The translations under genes were made by a program, and so were the position numbers. Under the pieces are notes generated by a model. That model was not told where the DNA came from. It saw only the letters and a list, made by a program, of their open reading frames with translations, and did not search any database. From Manihot esculenta (taxonomy: Eukaryota > Streptophyta > Magnoliopsida > Malpighiales > Euphorbiaceae), in the NCBI RefSeq assembly GCF_001659605.2, contig NC_035172.2, forward strand, positions 18,167,051 to 18,231,050: DNA of 64,000 nucleotides. Direction: 5' to 3'. This document shows, piece by piece, positions 21,941 through 34,831 of this stretch (its first letter is position 1; every line of letters begins with the position of its first letter).

Positions 21941-23935
21941 GACCAGTGCGAAGAGAGTTTTGAAGAGCTTAAGAAGAGGTTAACGTCAGCACCAGTGTTA
22001 GCTTTGCCAGCTAGCAATGAGGATTTCACAGTTTTCTGTGATGCATCCCGAGTGGGATTGGGTTGTGTGTTAATGCAGAATGAAAGGGTGATTGCTTATG
22101 CTTCTAGACAGCTGAAGAAGCATGAGTTGAATTACCCCACACATGACCTGGAGATGGCAGGAGTAATCTTTGCACTCAAGATGTGGAGGCACTACCTCTA
22201 TGGGGTTAAATGTGAGATCTTCACAGATCATAAGAGCCTGCAGTACATCCTGAGTCAAAGAGATTTGAACTTGAGACAGAGAAGATGGGTAGAGCTGCTG
22301 AGTAATTATGATTGCAAGATTCAGTACCATCCGGGTAAGGCGAATGTTGTGGCAGACGCTCTAAGCCGGAAATCACTAGGCAGTCTATCCCACGTCACGG
22401 CGGAGAGGAGACCAGTGGTGAAGGAGTTTTACAAGCTCATTGATGAAGGTCTACAGTTGGAGTTGTCTGGTACAGGTGCATTGATTGCTCAGATGATAGT
22501 GGCACCCGTGTTTCTGGAGCAGGTGGCTCAGAAACAGCATGAGGACCCAGAATTAGTGAAGATTGCCAGGGCTGTTCAGTCAGGCAAAGATAGTGAGTTC
22601 AGATTCGACAACAAGGGGATCCTCCGCTATGGGAGCCGATTGTGTGTACCAGACGACATAGGGCTAAAAGGAGACATTATGAGAGAGGCTCATAATGCAA
22701 GATACAGCGTTCACCCCGGAGCCACCAAGATGTATCAAGATCTGAAGAAAGTTTATTGGTGGCCAGCTATGAAGAGAGAAGTGGCACAGTTTGTGTCAGC
22801 CTGCGAAGTGTGTCAGAGGGTGAAGCTGGAACATCAGAAGCCGGCTGGAATGCTTAACCCGCTACCTATTCCAGAGTGGAAATGGGAAAATATAGCTATG
22901 GACTTCGTAGTGGGGTTACCGGCGACGTCCAACAGATTGGACTCCATATGGGTGATTGTGGACAGACTCACCAAATCTGCTCACTTCATCCCTGTCAGGA
23001 GTGGCTATTCTGTGGACAAGTTGGCGCAGGTGTATGTTGATGAGATCGTCAGGTTGCATGGGGTTCCTGTTTCGATAGTGTCCGATAGAGGACCCCAGTT
23101 CACCTCCAGGTTTTGGCGGAGTCTGCAAAATGCTATGGGTACCAGGTTGGATTTCAGTACTGCCTTCCATCCATAGACAGACGGACAATCAGAGAGGACC
23201 ATCCAGACGATAGAGGATATGCTTAGAATGTGTGTGCTGGATTTTGGCGGTTCTTGGAGGCAGCATGTACCCTTGGTTGAGTTTGCCTACAATAACAGCC
23301 ATCATGCTAGCATCGGTATGGCTCCATATGAAGCTTTATATGGAAGGAAGTGCAGGTCACCTGTTTGCTGGGAGGAAGTTGGAGAGAAGGCCTTGGCAGG
23401 GCCTGAGCTAGTAGAGATCACCAGCAGGGTGGTACCCATAATCAGAGAAAGAATCAAGACTGCTGCAAGCAAACAGAAGAGTTATGCAGACCTCCGCAGA
23501 AGGCAAGTAGAGTTTCAGGAGGGAGATCTGGTATTGCTCAAGGTGTCTCCTATGAAAGGAGTGGTTCGCTTTGGGAAGAAAGGTAAACTAGCCTCACGAT
23601 ACATCGGACCCTTTGAAATCTTGCAAAAGATTGGGAATGTGTCGTGCAAGCTGGATTTACCTGCTTCAATGGAAAGAATCCATCCGGTTTTCCATGTTTC
23701 AATGTTAAGAAAGTTTGTATCAGATCCGGGCAAGGTTCTTAGTGAGCCTGATGTGGAGATCCAAGAAGATCTCACCTATGTTGAACAGCCAGTACGGATC
23801 ATAGACACCCAGATTAGGAAGTTGAGGAACAAGGAAATCCCGATGGTGAAAGTCCTTTGGAACCACCACAATATGGAAGAATGCACTTGGGAGACACGGG
23901 AGTCCATGTTCCAGCAATACCCTTATCTTTTCTAA
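21941..23935 (+). pseudogene. Element B RNase H-integrase-chromodomain, 3' part of polyprotein
   Basis: This continues the 14276-17281 frame after element C. RNase H starts near [13 protein letters not shown] (22022) and includes [11 protein letters not shown] and ADALSRKS (22350). Integrase has the HHCC zinc finger ([12 protein letters not shown] to CEVCQ, 22710-22820) and the D,D,E residues in MDFVVGLP (22899), SDRGPQFTS (23080) and GQSERTIQ (23185). The C-terminal tail has [11 protein letters not shown] and a chromodomain-like end ([17 protein letters not shown]), closing with QQYPYLF and TAA at 23933. One stop breaks it: TAG at 23174 (HPQTDG in A, CAG). Apart from its three stops, B pol keeps all the visible catalytic residues. 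Confidence 0.95.
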
Positions 23936-24027
23936 GGTTAGTTCCTTGTGAGTTCATGTGTTTTATATGTATGTTATGTTGTGTGCCTTGCATGTGCTAG
24001 TTGAGGAACATTCGGGGACGAATGTTC

Positions 24028-24042
24028 TTAAAGGGGGGAGAA
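24028..24042 (+). other. Element B polypurine tract
   Basis: 'taaaggggggagaa' lies directly before the 3' LTR start, after the same 'gaacattcggggacgaatgttc' motif as in C. Confidence 0.9.
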
Positions 24043-24204
24043 TGTAATACCCGGCTAGACTCCGGTATCGGAATTCCTACCGTCCGGTGGAATTCCAGGT
24101 GTCGGAGACCTCTAGAAGGGTAAAATCATGTTTTGTAAAATGTTTTAATGTATTTTATGTTTTTAAGCTAGAAGCAAAATGAGTTTTTGCATGAAAATAG
24201 TCTT
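24043..24204 (+). repeat. Element B 3' LTR, first 162 bp
   Basis: This is the start of the LTR, TGTAATACCC to 'gcatgaaaatagtctt'. It is split at 24204 by solo LTR D, with gtctt duplicated, and resumes at 39581 with 'ggaggaaaactcagg', exactly as at 11895 in the 5' LTR. Confidence 0.95.
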
Positions 24205-24997
24205 TGTAACGACCCAAAAGTCGGACCGCTACTGGCGCTAGGATCCAGATCGGCTTAAGGCCGCCGGGACCCATAGCAAGCCTGACATGTAACCTGTAAA
24301 CCTGTTTAATCCCATACATGATCAACAATCATACAAAAAAATTAAAACTTTTCTTTCGTTCATTTTCTCATACACCAACTCAACCTGTGCATGCACTAAA
24401 CATAAACATAATCATAAACATTGCCCCTCTGTGGGACCTCATCAATGCCCCCAATGGGTGGCATAACATGTGTTGAGTTGGTTTACATAAACATCATAAA
24501 AGATCTAGGATCATGCATTAAAAGGGATACCATACACATAGGGTCAAGCACAATCTCTAATCCTCAAGGTCATTACATTACATAACTATTCACAACTCTA
24601 CATCATCTTACAATTTATCATGTCCACTTTCTAACTATTACAATTACAAGACTTTACTCTTCTTGACTTCTCTGTCTAGCCCGTACCTGCAATCCTGGGG
24701 GATTAGGGAAAAGGGGTGAGCTACTAGAGCCCAGTGAGCAGAATAATAAACCATTTGAAACATATGATAACATGAAATGCATCACATCACAGCTAATCAC
24801 ATCAAGGATGAATTTGTCACCAATAGTCCTCTACATGTTCCAACTATGCCAGGGGCGTAGAATGGGCCTCACTGGTCTTTCTCTTACATAATCATAACAT
24901 AGCATGACATAACATTCCATAATGCCAGGGGCGTAGAATGGGCCTCACTGGTCTTTCGTACCGTATCATCATCATATCATAATATACGAGGACTAAA

Positions 24998-27651
24998 TGT
25001 AACATCCTCAAACCCATAGGTAGAGTAGTGCCATCGTTAGGCTATTTCATTCCTAGAGTAAGTGGCATTAGGGGAGGTGCTAGCTTAACTCTAATCTGCT
25101 AATAACTGAATCATAGAAAACTTAAATAAAGAAACGGACATATCCAGAAATAAAGCAGACAGTGTGATTAGCGAGTCGGGAACGAGTCACTTTCGGGAGG
25201 TGCTTAGGATTTTCCGACGTGCTTGCTTGAGGTGCTTGTTTATATCCGTCATGCTTGCTTAAGTGAAAAGGGCTTCTAAAGGCTATATATATAGTTTAGT
25301 AGGTCAATCTATGAATATTGAAAGTTTAAAAACTAAATTGAAACATTGGAAAGAGTTTAGTAGGTTAAAGTAGAAATATGGAAAGTTAAAACATAAAAAT
25401 TCAGATTTACTTTCCATGTGTCTCCTACCTAAGGAGAGAAGAAATGACAATGCAAAAGAAAGAAAAGGGATTGTCTTCTTCCTTTGTCCATGTTGCCGTA
25501 GGTCATCCAACTTCAAAGAAGAAAAAAATTTGCTTTTCTTTCTCCCACCAAAGCCAAGCCAAAACCTTACCAAAACAACTTCTTCCTTTAACCAAAATTC
25601 ATCCTCAGATCAAGAGCTAAAGGAACAGCCATATAGTGAAAGAATTGAAGAAGAAAAGTTGAGGGTTCCATATGCACCAAGCTTGAAAATCAAAGGTGAG
25701 CTTAGAAATGAGTAGGAAATAGCATCATCTCATTTCTTCATGCATGAATTTGAATTATAAAGTTTTAATTTACAATTTATTCAGTCCTTCCCTAAGATAT
25801 AAATTGGCATAGGTGAAGGAACATCAAAGGGAAAGGAGATAGCTAGAGATTAGAAGAGGAAAAGAAAAGAAGAATTCAAGAAAGGTTTGGTGTTTTAATG
25901 ATTTTCTGTTTTCCTTTGATTCTGCCATGAATAAGTGAAATTAGAGGTTGATTTTACTTGCTGAAAATGTTGCGTTGATTGTATAAATATGTTATATGAA
26001 TGTTAAAATGATGTTTGAAAGGCTTAGAGTAAAGAAATTTAACATGGGAGCTAAAAGTGTAAATATGGCAGAATAGGTTGTAACAGGACAGCTTGTGTTA
26101 CTAACTTCATAACTTCTTGTGTATATATTGAAATTAGGCCTAAAATATACCAAATGAAAGCTAAGACAAATATCTAAAACTTTTATGAATTGAAAAAATT
26201 CTGAATCTGTAGTTAAAATGATGAAAATTGCAAGTGAACCTAAAATGGACACAGTGGTAGTGCATCCGGAACAGAGTCTATTGATTATACCATAACTAAT
26301 TACATACTTAGTGAAATTTGTTAAGACCAGTGCCAAATGAATCTTAAGAAGTATACCTAAAACTTTGTAGAAGACATTTAAGCTTGAATTTGTATGCAAA
26401 TGTATGAATCTGATAAGTTTTGTGATACTATTAACAAGTACCAATACTGAACTGATTAAGACCTTATTGAGCAGCTTGTAAAGAAAAATTCATAACTTAA
26501 GCTAGGATGATCAGATTTGCATGAACCATACCTTGTTGGAAAGATAAGACATAAATATACATTTATTATGAAGAAACTGAAGTCAAATTGTAACTCTAAA
26601 CTGCTTGAAAAGTTTATGCAATATATGGCAGAATGTAGTTTTCTATATTGAAATGCTAAGTCAATAAAGTTTTGCACTATTTGCCATGAGTTTTCCATAT
26701 TGTAAACCTTGGCATATGATATATGTACTTTGGAAAAAGAAATCAAATAGCTTCAAATGACATGCATTTACATTGATACATTGAGTTAATGATACTTGGC
26801 CCTGGTAAACGTAATAGGAGTCGAGGTTAGCTTAAGGGTATGGCATGCCATATAAATATACAGAGTTCGCAGTACTGCTACCGATACATGATCTATATTA
26901 GAGGTTACATATCTGGTACCTCATAAGCATGGCCACAGAGCCCTGCTATCACAGTTTTGGCCTCTGAGCCTACCGTTCGGCACCCTGTGCCTACCGTTAT
27001 AACTCCTTATCTACCTAGTCGATCCTACTATGTGGTTATAAGGGCTAAGATCTTAATTAAGATTGATACTTGATTTTGTGAACTTATTGGTGAATGTTAA
27101 CATGTTTACATCTACTAGCTTGTAATTGTTTACTTGATTATCTATTTATGCGAGCTTGTTTGTTTTATTCTGTTATTTGTTGTTATCACCCACTGAGCAT
27201 TAGCTCAGCGTGTTGGTTTTTACCTCACGCAGGTTGTAGATAACGTAGGCACGTGAAGTTCATCAGAGGTCTACATCAGATACCAAGGCCATTATCATAG
27301 CTGGTTGTTTTGAGTCTCTGAGTCATAGTGCAGTTATAATTTGGCATGTACATATTTAATAGAGTGAGTTGTAAAGGTTATGTAATCAAAGAATAGTAAG
27401 ATGTCAAATATCAGTTGATAATTTTTCATGTGTTTTTCATGTGCTACAGTTTGAAATATTAATGAAACAGATGAGACTCTGTTAACTTTTTGGTTTAAAA
27501 TCTCACATTTATTTGATGAAATTTACATGCATTACCTTAAAACTTGATATTTACAGATAAAGGTAATTGATTAGTTGTGATATATCTAAAAAGGTATAGT
27601 TTGTGACATTCCTTGCTCTGTCTACTCTTTGATAGGGTAAGGGGTGTTACA
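24998..27651 (+). repeat. Element E 5' LTR, full length (2,654 bp)
   Basis: It runs from TGTAACATCC to GGGGTGTTACA, with a PBS 5 nt further on. A TATATATA run at 25284-25292 is the likely promoter. The first ~1,080 bp exist only here; the other three LTR copies start at the equivalent of 26078. It contains 'cccactgagcattagctcag' near 27188, related to the CACTGGGCT..TAGCTCACC block of the A/B family. Confidence 0.93.
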
Positions 27652-27656
27652 ATTAG

Positions 27657-27668
27657 TGGTATCAGAGC
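27657..27668 (+). other. Element E primer-binding site, unit 1 (tRNA-Met)
   Basis: TGGTATCAGAGC is a perfect match, 5 nt after the LTR. The identical site recurs at 31173-31184 and 34689-34700 in units 2 and 3. Confidence 0.95.
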
Positions 27669-27799
27669 ATAGGTTTAGGCGGTTCTAGGTCATAGTATGT
27701 ATGTGTATATGCATAGTATATGTACATGCCAAAATGAGTTACAGCTATGATATGGTTCTGATGTAAATCTCTTCTTTTTGTGTTTAGGTCGTATATAAG

Positions 27800-29599
27800 A
27801 TGTCATCTGACTCACAGAGAGCAATAGATGAGGAGGTAGAGAGTCATGCTCCCTCTAAGGCAGCTGCACCTGCTGCTACTCCTCCACCTGCTGCTGCTGG
27901 CGGACTAGGGCAGGATGCATTATTTCAGCAAATAGCTGAGTTGCTTAGGAGGGTTACACAAAATGTACCAGAGGTACCACCACCACCACCTGTAGCAGTC
28001 CAGGTTCCCCCACCTGTGGTCGCTAGGCCTCCAATAGAAAAACTCAGAAAGTATGGTGCAACAGATTTTAGAGGTAAAAAGGAAGATGATCCTTCAGCTG
28101 CAGAATTCTGGTTAGAAAGTACAGAAAGGGTTTTACAGCAGCTACAGTGTTCACCAGTAGATAGCTTGATGTGTGCAGTATCATTGCTAAAAGATGAAGC
28201 GTATCGATGGTGGACAACTTTAACACAGATGGTTCGACCAGAGCGCCAGACTTGGGAATTCTTTTTGTCAGAGTTTAAGAAGAAGTATGTTGGGGCCTTA
28301 TATATAGAGGAGAGAAGGAGGGAGTTCTTATACCTCAGACAGGGCAGGCTTACAGTAACTGAGTACGAGCGAGAATTTGTCAGACTTAGTAAGTATGCCA
28401 CAGAGATAGTTCCTACAGAGGAAGAAAGATGTAAACGCTTTGAGCAGGGATTACATGCTGATATCAGGATGTACCTCACAGCTATGCATATCAGGGAACT
28501 TTCAGTTTTAGTAGATACGGCCCACAGCCTGGAGCGCATTAAAGAAGAAGAGCAAAGTAGAAGGCAGAAAGGGCAGCAGAAGAGGAGTCAGAGCCAGTAT
28601 CAGGGACAATCCTCTGCATCACAGACAAGTAGTAAGAGACAGAGGGAATTTCAGCAGACAGGGCAGAGAGGACCACCTAGGCAGATTCAGAGACCTGGGC
28701 AGAGTTCAGTAGTAAGGTCTGGACAGCAGACTACCTCAGTATCCAGTACAGGAGGACCAGGCAGAGGGTTGCCACCAGTATGTGAGCATTGTGGCAGGAG
28801 ACATGGTGGAGTATGTAGGTGATTGACTGGGGCTTGCTACTTATGTGGAAGCTCAGACCACTTTATGAGGGATTGTCCTAGAGGCCAGTCAATGCAGCCT
28901 ATACAGACAGAGAAATCTTTGCCGACAGGGTCTAGAGGCAGAGGTAGAGGTAGAGGTGAATCTAGCAGTGCTCAGAGTCACAGAGTATCAGAGACAGTAG
29001 ATAGACCAGACACTAGAGCACCTGCCAGAGCATATGCCATTCGTGCAAAGGAAGACCAGGACAAACCAGATGTTATTGCTGGTAAATTTTCTATCTTTGG
29101 CAAATATGTTTATGCATTAATTGATCCTGGTTCCACACATTCATACATCAGCATACCCATCAGTAATGAGAAGGGAATGCAAGTAGAACCCTTAGAACAT
29201 GACATAGCAGTGACCAATCCCTTAGGACATCTTGTGATTGTGAATAGAGTTTATAGAGATTGTCCTATAGGTGTACAAGGTCATACCTTTTTAGGTGACT
29301 TGATAGAGTTACCTTTTAGAGAGTTTGATGTGATTTTGGGTATGGATTGGTTGTCTAGACATCATGTCATAGTTGACTGTAAGTTAAAACGAGTTACACT
29401 CAAAACATTAGAGGGTTCTGAGGTTATAGTTGTGGGCGAGAGGTCAGATTACCTCTCTAATGTCATATCTGCCACTACAGCTAGGAGGTTGATTAGAAAA
29501 GGCTGTACAGCCTATCTGGCTAGTGTAACTGAAACTAAAAAGGAAGGGCCTAATGTGTCAAACCTACCCACAGTATGTCATTTTCCAGATGTATTGTAA
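27800..29599 (+). pseudogene. Element E GAG-PRO, unit 1 (one stop)
   Basis: This is the same 600-codon frame as unit 3 (34832-36631), broken by a TGA at 28820 where unit 3 has AGA. The start is the MSSDSQRAIDEE ATG, 132 nt downstream of the PBS. It comprises an Ala/Pro-rich N-terminus, the Gag core (AEFWLESTERVL to EFVRLSKYA), zinc knuckles and retropepsin. The frame ends FPDVL because the fused LTR supplies TAA immediately after the seam; intact relatives continue there into the RT linker (FPDVFPDELP). The stop falls between the two zinc knuckles and would release a Gag lacking the second knuckle and protease. Confidence 0.93.
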
Positions 29600-31167
29600 C
29601 AGGACAGCTTGTGTTACTAACTTCATAACTTCTTATGTATATATTGAAATTAGGCCTAAGATATACCAAATGAAAGCTAAGACAAATATCTAAAACTTTC
29701 ATGAAATGAAAAAATTCTGAATCTGTAGTTAAAATGATGAAAATTGCAAGTGAACCTAAAATGGACACAGTGGTAGTGCATCCGGAACAGAGTCTATTGA
29801 TTATACCATAACTAATTACATACTTAGTGAAATTTGTTAAGACCAGTGCCAAATGAATCTTAAGAAGTATACCTAAAACTTTGTAGAAGACATTTAAGCT
29901 TGAATTTGTATAGAAATGTATGAATCTGATAAGTTTTGTGATACTATTAACAAGTACCAATACTGAACTGATTAAGACCTTATTGAGCAGCTTGTAAAGA
30001 AAAATTCATAACTTAAGCTAGGATGATCAGATTTGCATGAACCATACCTTGTTGGAAAGATAAGACATAAATATACATTTATTATGAAGAAACTGACGTC
30101 AAATTGTAACTCTAAACTGCTTGAAAAGTTTATGCAATATATGGCAGAATGTAGTTTTCTATATTGAAATGCTAAGTCAATAAAGTTTTGCACTATTTGC
30201 CATGAGTTTTCCATATTGTAAACCTTGGCATATGATATATGTACTTTGGAAAAAGAAATCAAATAGCTTCAAATGACATGCATTTACATTGATACATTGA
30301 GTTAATGATACTTGGCCTTGGTAAACGTAATAGGAGTCGAGGTTAGCTTAAGGGTATGGCATGCCATATAAATATACAGAGTTCGCAGTACTGCTACCGA
30401 TACATGATCTATATTAGAGGTTACATATCTGGTACCTCATAAGCATGGCCACAGAGCCCTGCTATCACAGTTTTGGCCTCTGAGCCTACCGTTCGGCACC
30501 CTGTGCCTACCGTTATAACTCCTTATCTACCTAGTCGATCCTACTATGTGGTTATAAGGGCTAAGATCTTAATTAAGATTGATACTTGATTTTGTGAACT
30601 TATTGGTGAATGTTAACATGTTTACATCTACTAGCTTGTAATTGTTTACTTGATTATCTATTTATGCGAGCTTGTTTGTTTTATTCTGTTATTTGTTGTT
30701 ATCACCCACTGAGCATTAGCTCAGCGTGTTGGTTTTTACCTCACGCAGGTTGTAGATAACGTAGGCACGTGAAGTTCATCAGAGGTCTACATCAGATACC
30801 AAGGCCATTATCATAGCTGGTTGTTTTGAGTCTCTGAGTCATAGTGCAGTTATAATTTGGCATGTACATATTTAATAGAGTGAGTTGTAAAGGTTATGTA
30901 ATCAAAGAATAGTAAGATGTCAAATATCAGTTGATAATTTTTCATGTGTTTTTCATGTGCTACAGTTTGAAATATTAATGAAACAGATGAGACTCTGTTA
31001 ACTTTTTGGTTTAAAATCTCACATTTATTTGATGAAATTTACATGCATTACCTTAAAACTTGATATTTACAGATAAAGGTAATTGATTAGTTGTGATATA
31101 TCTAAAAAGGTATAGTTTGTGACATTCCTTGCTCTGTCTACTCTTTGATAGGGTAAGGGGTGTTACA
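29594..31167 (+). repeat. Element E truncated LTR, copy 1 (1,574 bp)
   Basis: It equals 26078-27651 of the full LTR and begins in 'ttgtaacagg' immediately after 'ccagatgta' of the protease. It lacks the first ~1,080 bp, including the TATA-like promoter, and has no PPT before it. Confidence 0.95.
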
Positions 31168-31315
31168 ATTAGTGGTATCAGAGCATAGGTTTAGGCGGTT
31201 CTAGGTCATAGTATGTATGTGTATATGCATAGTATATGTACATGCCAAAATGAGTTACAGCTATGATATGGTTCTGATGTAAATCTCTTCTTTTTGTGTT
31301 TAGGTCGTATATAAG

Positions 31316-33115
31316 ATGTCATCTGACTCACAGAGAGCAATAGATGAGGAGGTAGAGAGTCATGCTCCCTCTAAGGCAGCTGCACCTGCTGCTACTCCTC
31401 CACCTGCTGCTGCTGGCGGACTAGGGCAGGATGCATTATTTCAGCAAATAGCTGAGTTGCTTAGGAGGGTTACACAAAATGTACCAGAGGTACCACCACC
31501 ACCACCTGTAGCAGTCCAGGTTCCCCCACCTGTGGTCGCTAGGCCTCCAATAGAAAAACTCAGAAAGTATGGTGCAACAGATTTTAGAGGTAAAAAGGAA
31601 GATGATCCTTCAGCTGCAGAATTCTGGTTAGAAAGTACAGAAAGGGTTTTACAGCAGCTACAGTGTTCACCAGTAGATAGCTTGATGTGTGCAGTATCAT
31701 TGCTAAAAGATGAAGCGTATCGATGGTGGACAACTTTAACACAGATGGTTCGACCAGAGCGCCAGACTTGGGAATTCTTTTTGTCAGAGTTTAAGAAGAA
31801 GTATGTTGGGGCCTTATATATAGAGGAGAGAAGGAGGGAGTTCTTATACCTCAGACAGGGCAGGCTTACAGTAACTGAGTACGAGCGAGAATTTGTCAGA
31901 CTTAGTAAGTATGCCACAGAGATAGTTCCTACAGAGGAAGAAAGATGTAAACGCTTTGAGCAGGGATTACATGCTGATATCAGGATGTACCTCACAGCTA
32001 TGCATATCAGGGAACTTTCAGTTTTAGTAGATACGGCCCACAGCCTGGAGCGCATTAAAGAAGAAGAGCAAAGTAGAAGGCAGAAAGGGCAGCAGAAGAG
32101 GAGTCAGAGCCAGTATCAGGGACAATCCTCTGCATCACAGACAAGTAGTAAGAGACAGAGGGAATTTCAGTAGACAGGGCAGAGAGGACCACCTAGGCAG
32201 ATTCAGAGACCTGGGCAGAGTTCAGTAGTAAGGTCTGGACAGCAGACTACCTCAGTATCCAGTACAAGAGGACCAGGCAGAGGGTTGTCACCAGTATGTG
32301 AGCATTGTGGCAGGAGACATGGTGGAGTATGTAGGAGATTGACTGGGGCTTGCTACTTATGTGGAAGCTCAGACCACTTTATGAGGGATTGTCCTAGAGG
32401 CCAGTCAATGCAGCCTATACAGACAGAGAAATCTTTGCCGACAGGGTCTAGAGGCAGAGGTAGAGGTAGAGGTGAATCTAGCAGTGCTCATAGTCACAGA
32501 GTATCAGAGACAGTAGATAGACCAGACACTAGAGCACCTGCCAGAGCATATGCCATTCGTGCAAAGGAAGACCAGGACAAACCAGATGTTATTGCTGGTA
32601 AATTTTCTATCTTTGGCAAATATGTTTATGCATTAATTGATCCTGGTTCCACACATTCATACATCAGCATACCCATCAGTAATGAGAAGGGAATGCAAGT
32701 AGAACCCTTAGAACATGACATAGCAGTGACCAATCCCTTAGGACATCTTGTGATTGTGAATAGAGTTTATAGAGATTGTCCTATAGGTGTACAAGGTCAT
32801 ACCTTTTTAGGTGACTTGATAGAGTTACCTTTTAGAGAGTTTGATGTGATTTTGGGTATGGATTGGTTGTCTAGACATCATGTCATAGTTGACTGTAAGT
32901 TAAAACGAGTTACACTCAAAACATTAGAGGGTTCTGAGGTTATAGTTGTGGGCGAGAGGTCAGATTACCTCTCTAATATCATATCTGCCACTACAGCTAG
33001 GAGGTTGATTAGAAAAGGCTGTACAGCCTATCTGGCTAGTGTAACTGAAACTAAAAAGGAAGGGCCTAATGTGTCAAACCTACCCACAGTATGTCATTTT
33101 CCAGATGTATTGTAA
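31316..33115 (+). pseudogene. Element E GAG-PRO, unit 2 (one stop)
   Basis: Identical in layout to unit 3. TAG at 32171 replaces a Gln codon (CAG in units 1 and 3), truncating Gag to 285 residues before the zinc knuckles. The remainder stays open, with CYLCGSSDHFMRDC and DPGSTHS, to the TAA at the LTR seam (33113). It differs from units 1 and 3 by a handful of substitutions, for example Q-to-H after the RGRGRG stretch. Confidence 0.93.
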
Positions 33116-34683
33116 CAGGACAGCTTGTGTTACTAACTTCATAACTTCTTGTGTATATATTGAAATTAGGCCTAAGATATACCAAATGAAAGCTAAGACA
33201 AATATCTAAAACTTTCATGAATTGAAAAAATTCTGAATCTGTAGTTAAAATGATGAAAATTGCAAGTGAACCTAAAATGGATACAGTGGTAGTGCATCCG
33301 GAACAGAGTCTATTGATTATACCATAACTAATTACATACTTAGTGAAATTTGTTAAGACCAGTGCCAAATGAATCTTAAGAAGTATACCTAAAACTTTGT
33401 AGAAGACATTTAAGCTTGAATTTGTATGGAAATGTATGAATCTGATAAGTTTTGTGATACTATTAACAAGTACCAATACTGAACTGATTAAGACCTTATT
33501 GAGCAGCTTGTAAAGAAAAATTCATAACTTAAGCTAGGATGATCAGATTTGCATGAACCATACCTTGTTGGAAAGATAAGACATAAATATACATTTATTA
33601 TGAAGAAACTGAAGTCAAATTGTAACTCTAAACTGCTTGAAAAGTTTATGCAATATATGGCAGAATGTAGTTTTCTATATTGAAATGCTAAGTCAATAAA
33701 GTTTTGCACTATTTGCCATGAGTTTTCCATATTGTAAACCTTGGCATATGATATATGTACTTTGGAAAAAGAAATCAAATAGCTTCAAATGACATGCATT
33801 TACATTGATACATTGAGTTAATGATACTTGGCCCTGGTAAACGTAATAGGAGTCGAGGTTAGCTTAAGGGTATGGCATGCCATATAAATATACAGAGTTC
33901 GCAGTACTGCTACCGATACATGATCTATATTAGAGGTTACATATTTGGTACCTCATAAGCATGGCCACAGAGCCCTGCTATCACAGTTTTGGCCTCTGAG
34001 CCTACCGTTCGGCACCCTGTGCCTACCGTTATAACTCCTTATCTACCTAGTCGATCCTACTATGTGGTTATAAGGGCTAAGATCTTAATTAAGATTGATA
34101 CTTGATTTTGTGAACTTATTGGTGAATGTTAACATGTTTACATCTACTAGCTTGTAATTGTTTACTTGATTATCTATTTATGCGAGCTTGTTTGTTTTAT
34201 TCTGTTATTTGTTGTTATCACCCACTGAGCATTAGCTCAGCGTGTTGGTTTTTACCTCACGCAGGTTGTAGATAACGTAGGCACGTGAAGTTCATCAGAG
34301 GTCTACATCAGATACCAAGGCCATTATCATAGCTGGTTGTTTTGAGTCTCTGAGTCATAGTGCAGTTATAATTTGGCATGTACATATTTAATAGAGTGAG
34401 TTGTAAAGGTTATGTAATCAAAGAATAGTAAGATGTCAAATATCAGTTGATAATTTTTCATGTGTTTTTCATGTGCTACAGTTTGAAATATTAATGAAAC
34501 AGATGAGACTCTGTTAACTTTTTGGTTTAAAATCTCACATTTATTTGATGAAATTTACATGCATTACCTTAAAACTTGATATTTACAGATAAAGGTAATT
34601 GATTAGTTGTGATATATCTAAAAAGGTATAGTTTGTGACATTCCTTGCTCTGTCTACTCTTTGATAGGGTAAGGGGTGTTACA
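33110..34683 (+). repeat. Element E truncated LTR, copy 2 (1,574 bp)
   Basis: Same seam and same length as copies 1 and 3, ending GGGGTGTTACA directly before unit 3's PBS. A few scattered substitutions separate the copies. Confidence 0.95.
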
Positions 34684-34831
34684 ATTAGTGGTATCAGAGC
34701 ATAGGTTTAGGCGGTTCTAGGTCATAGTATGTATGTGTATATGCATAGTATATGTACATGCCAAAATGAGTTACAGCTATGATATGGTTCTGATGTAAAT
34801 CTCTTCTTTTTGTGTTTAGGTCGTATATAAG

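Noticed and set aside
25992..26746. Minus-strand frames of 150 and 96 codons, recurring in every truncated LTR of E
   Set aside because: They lie inside the LTR, are rich in Ile/Phe/Tyr/Ser from AT-rich sequence, and show no recognisable domain.
27925..28539. 204-codon minus-strand frame, repeated at 31441-32055 and 34957-35571
   Set aside because: It is antisense to the Gag core of element E. It is repeated only because the unit is tandemly amplified, and composition gives no sign of coding.
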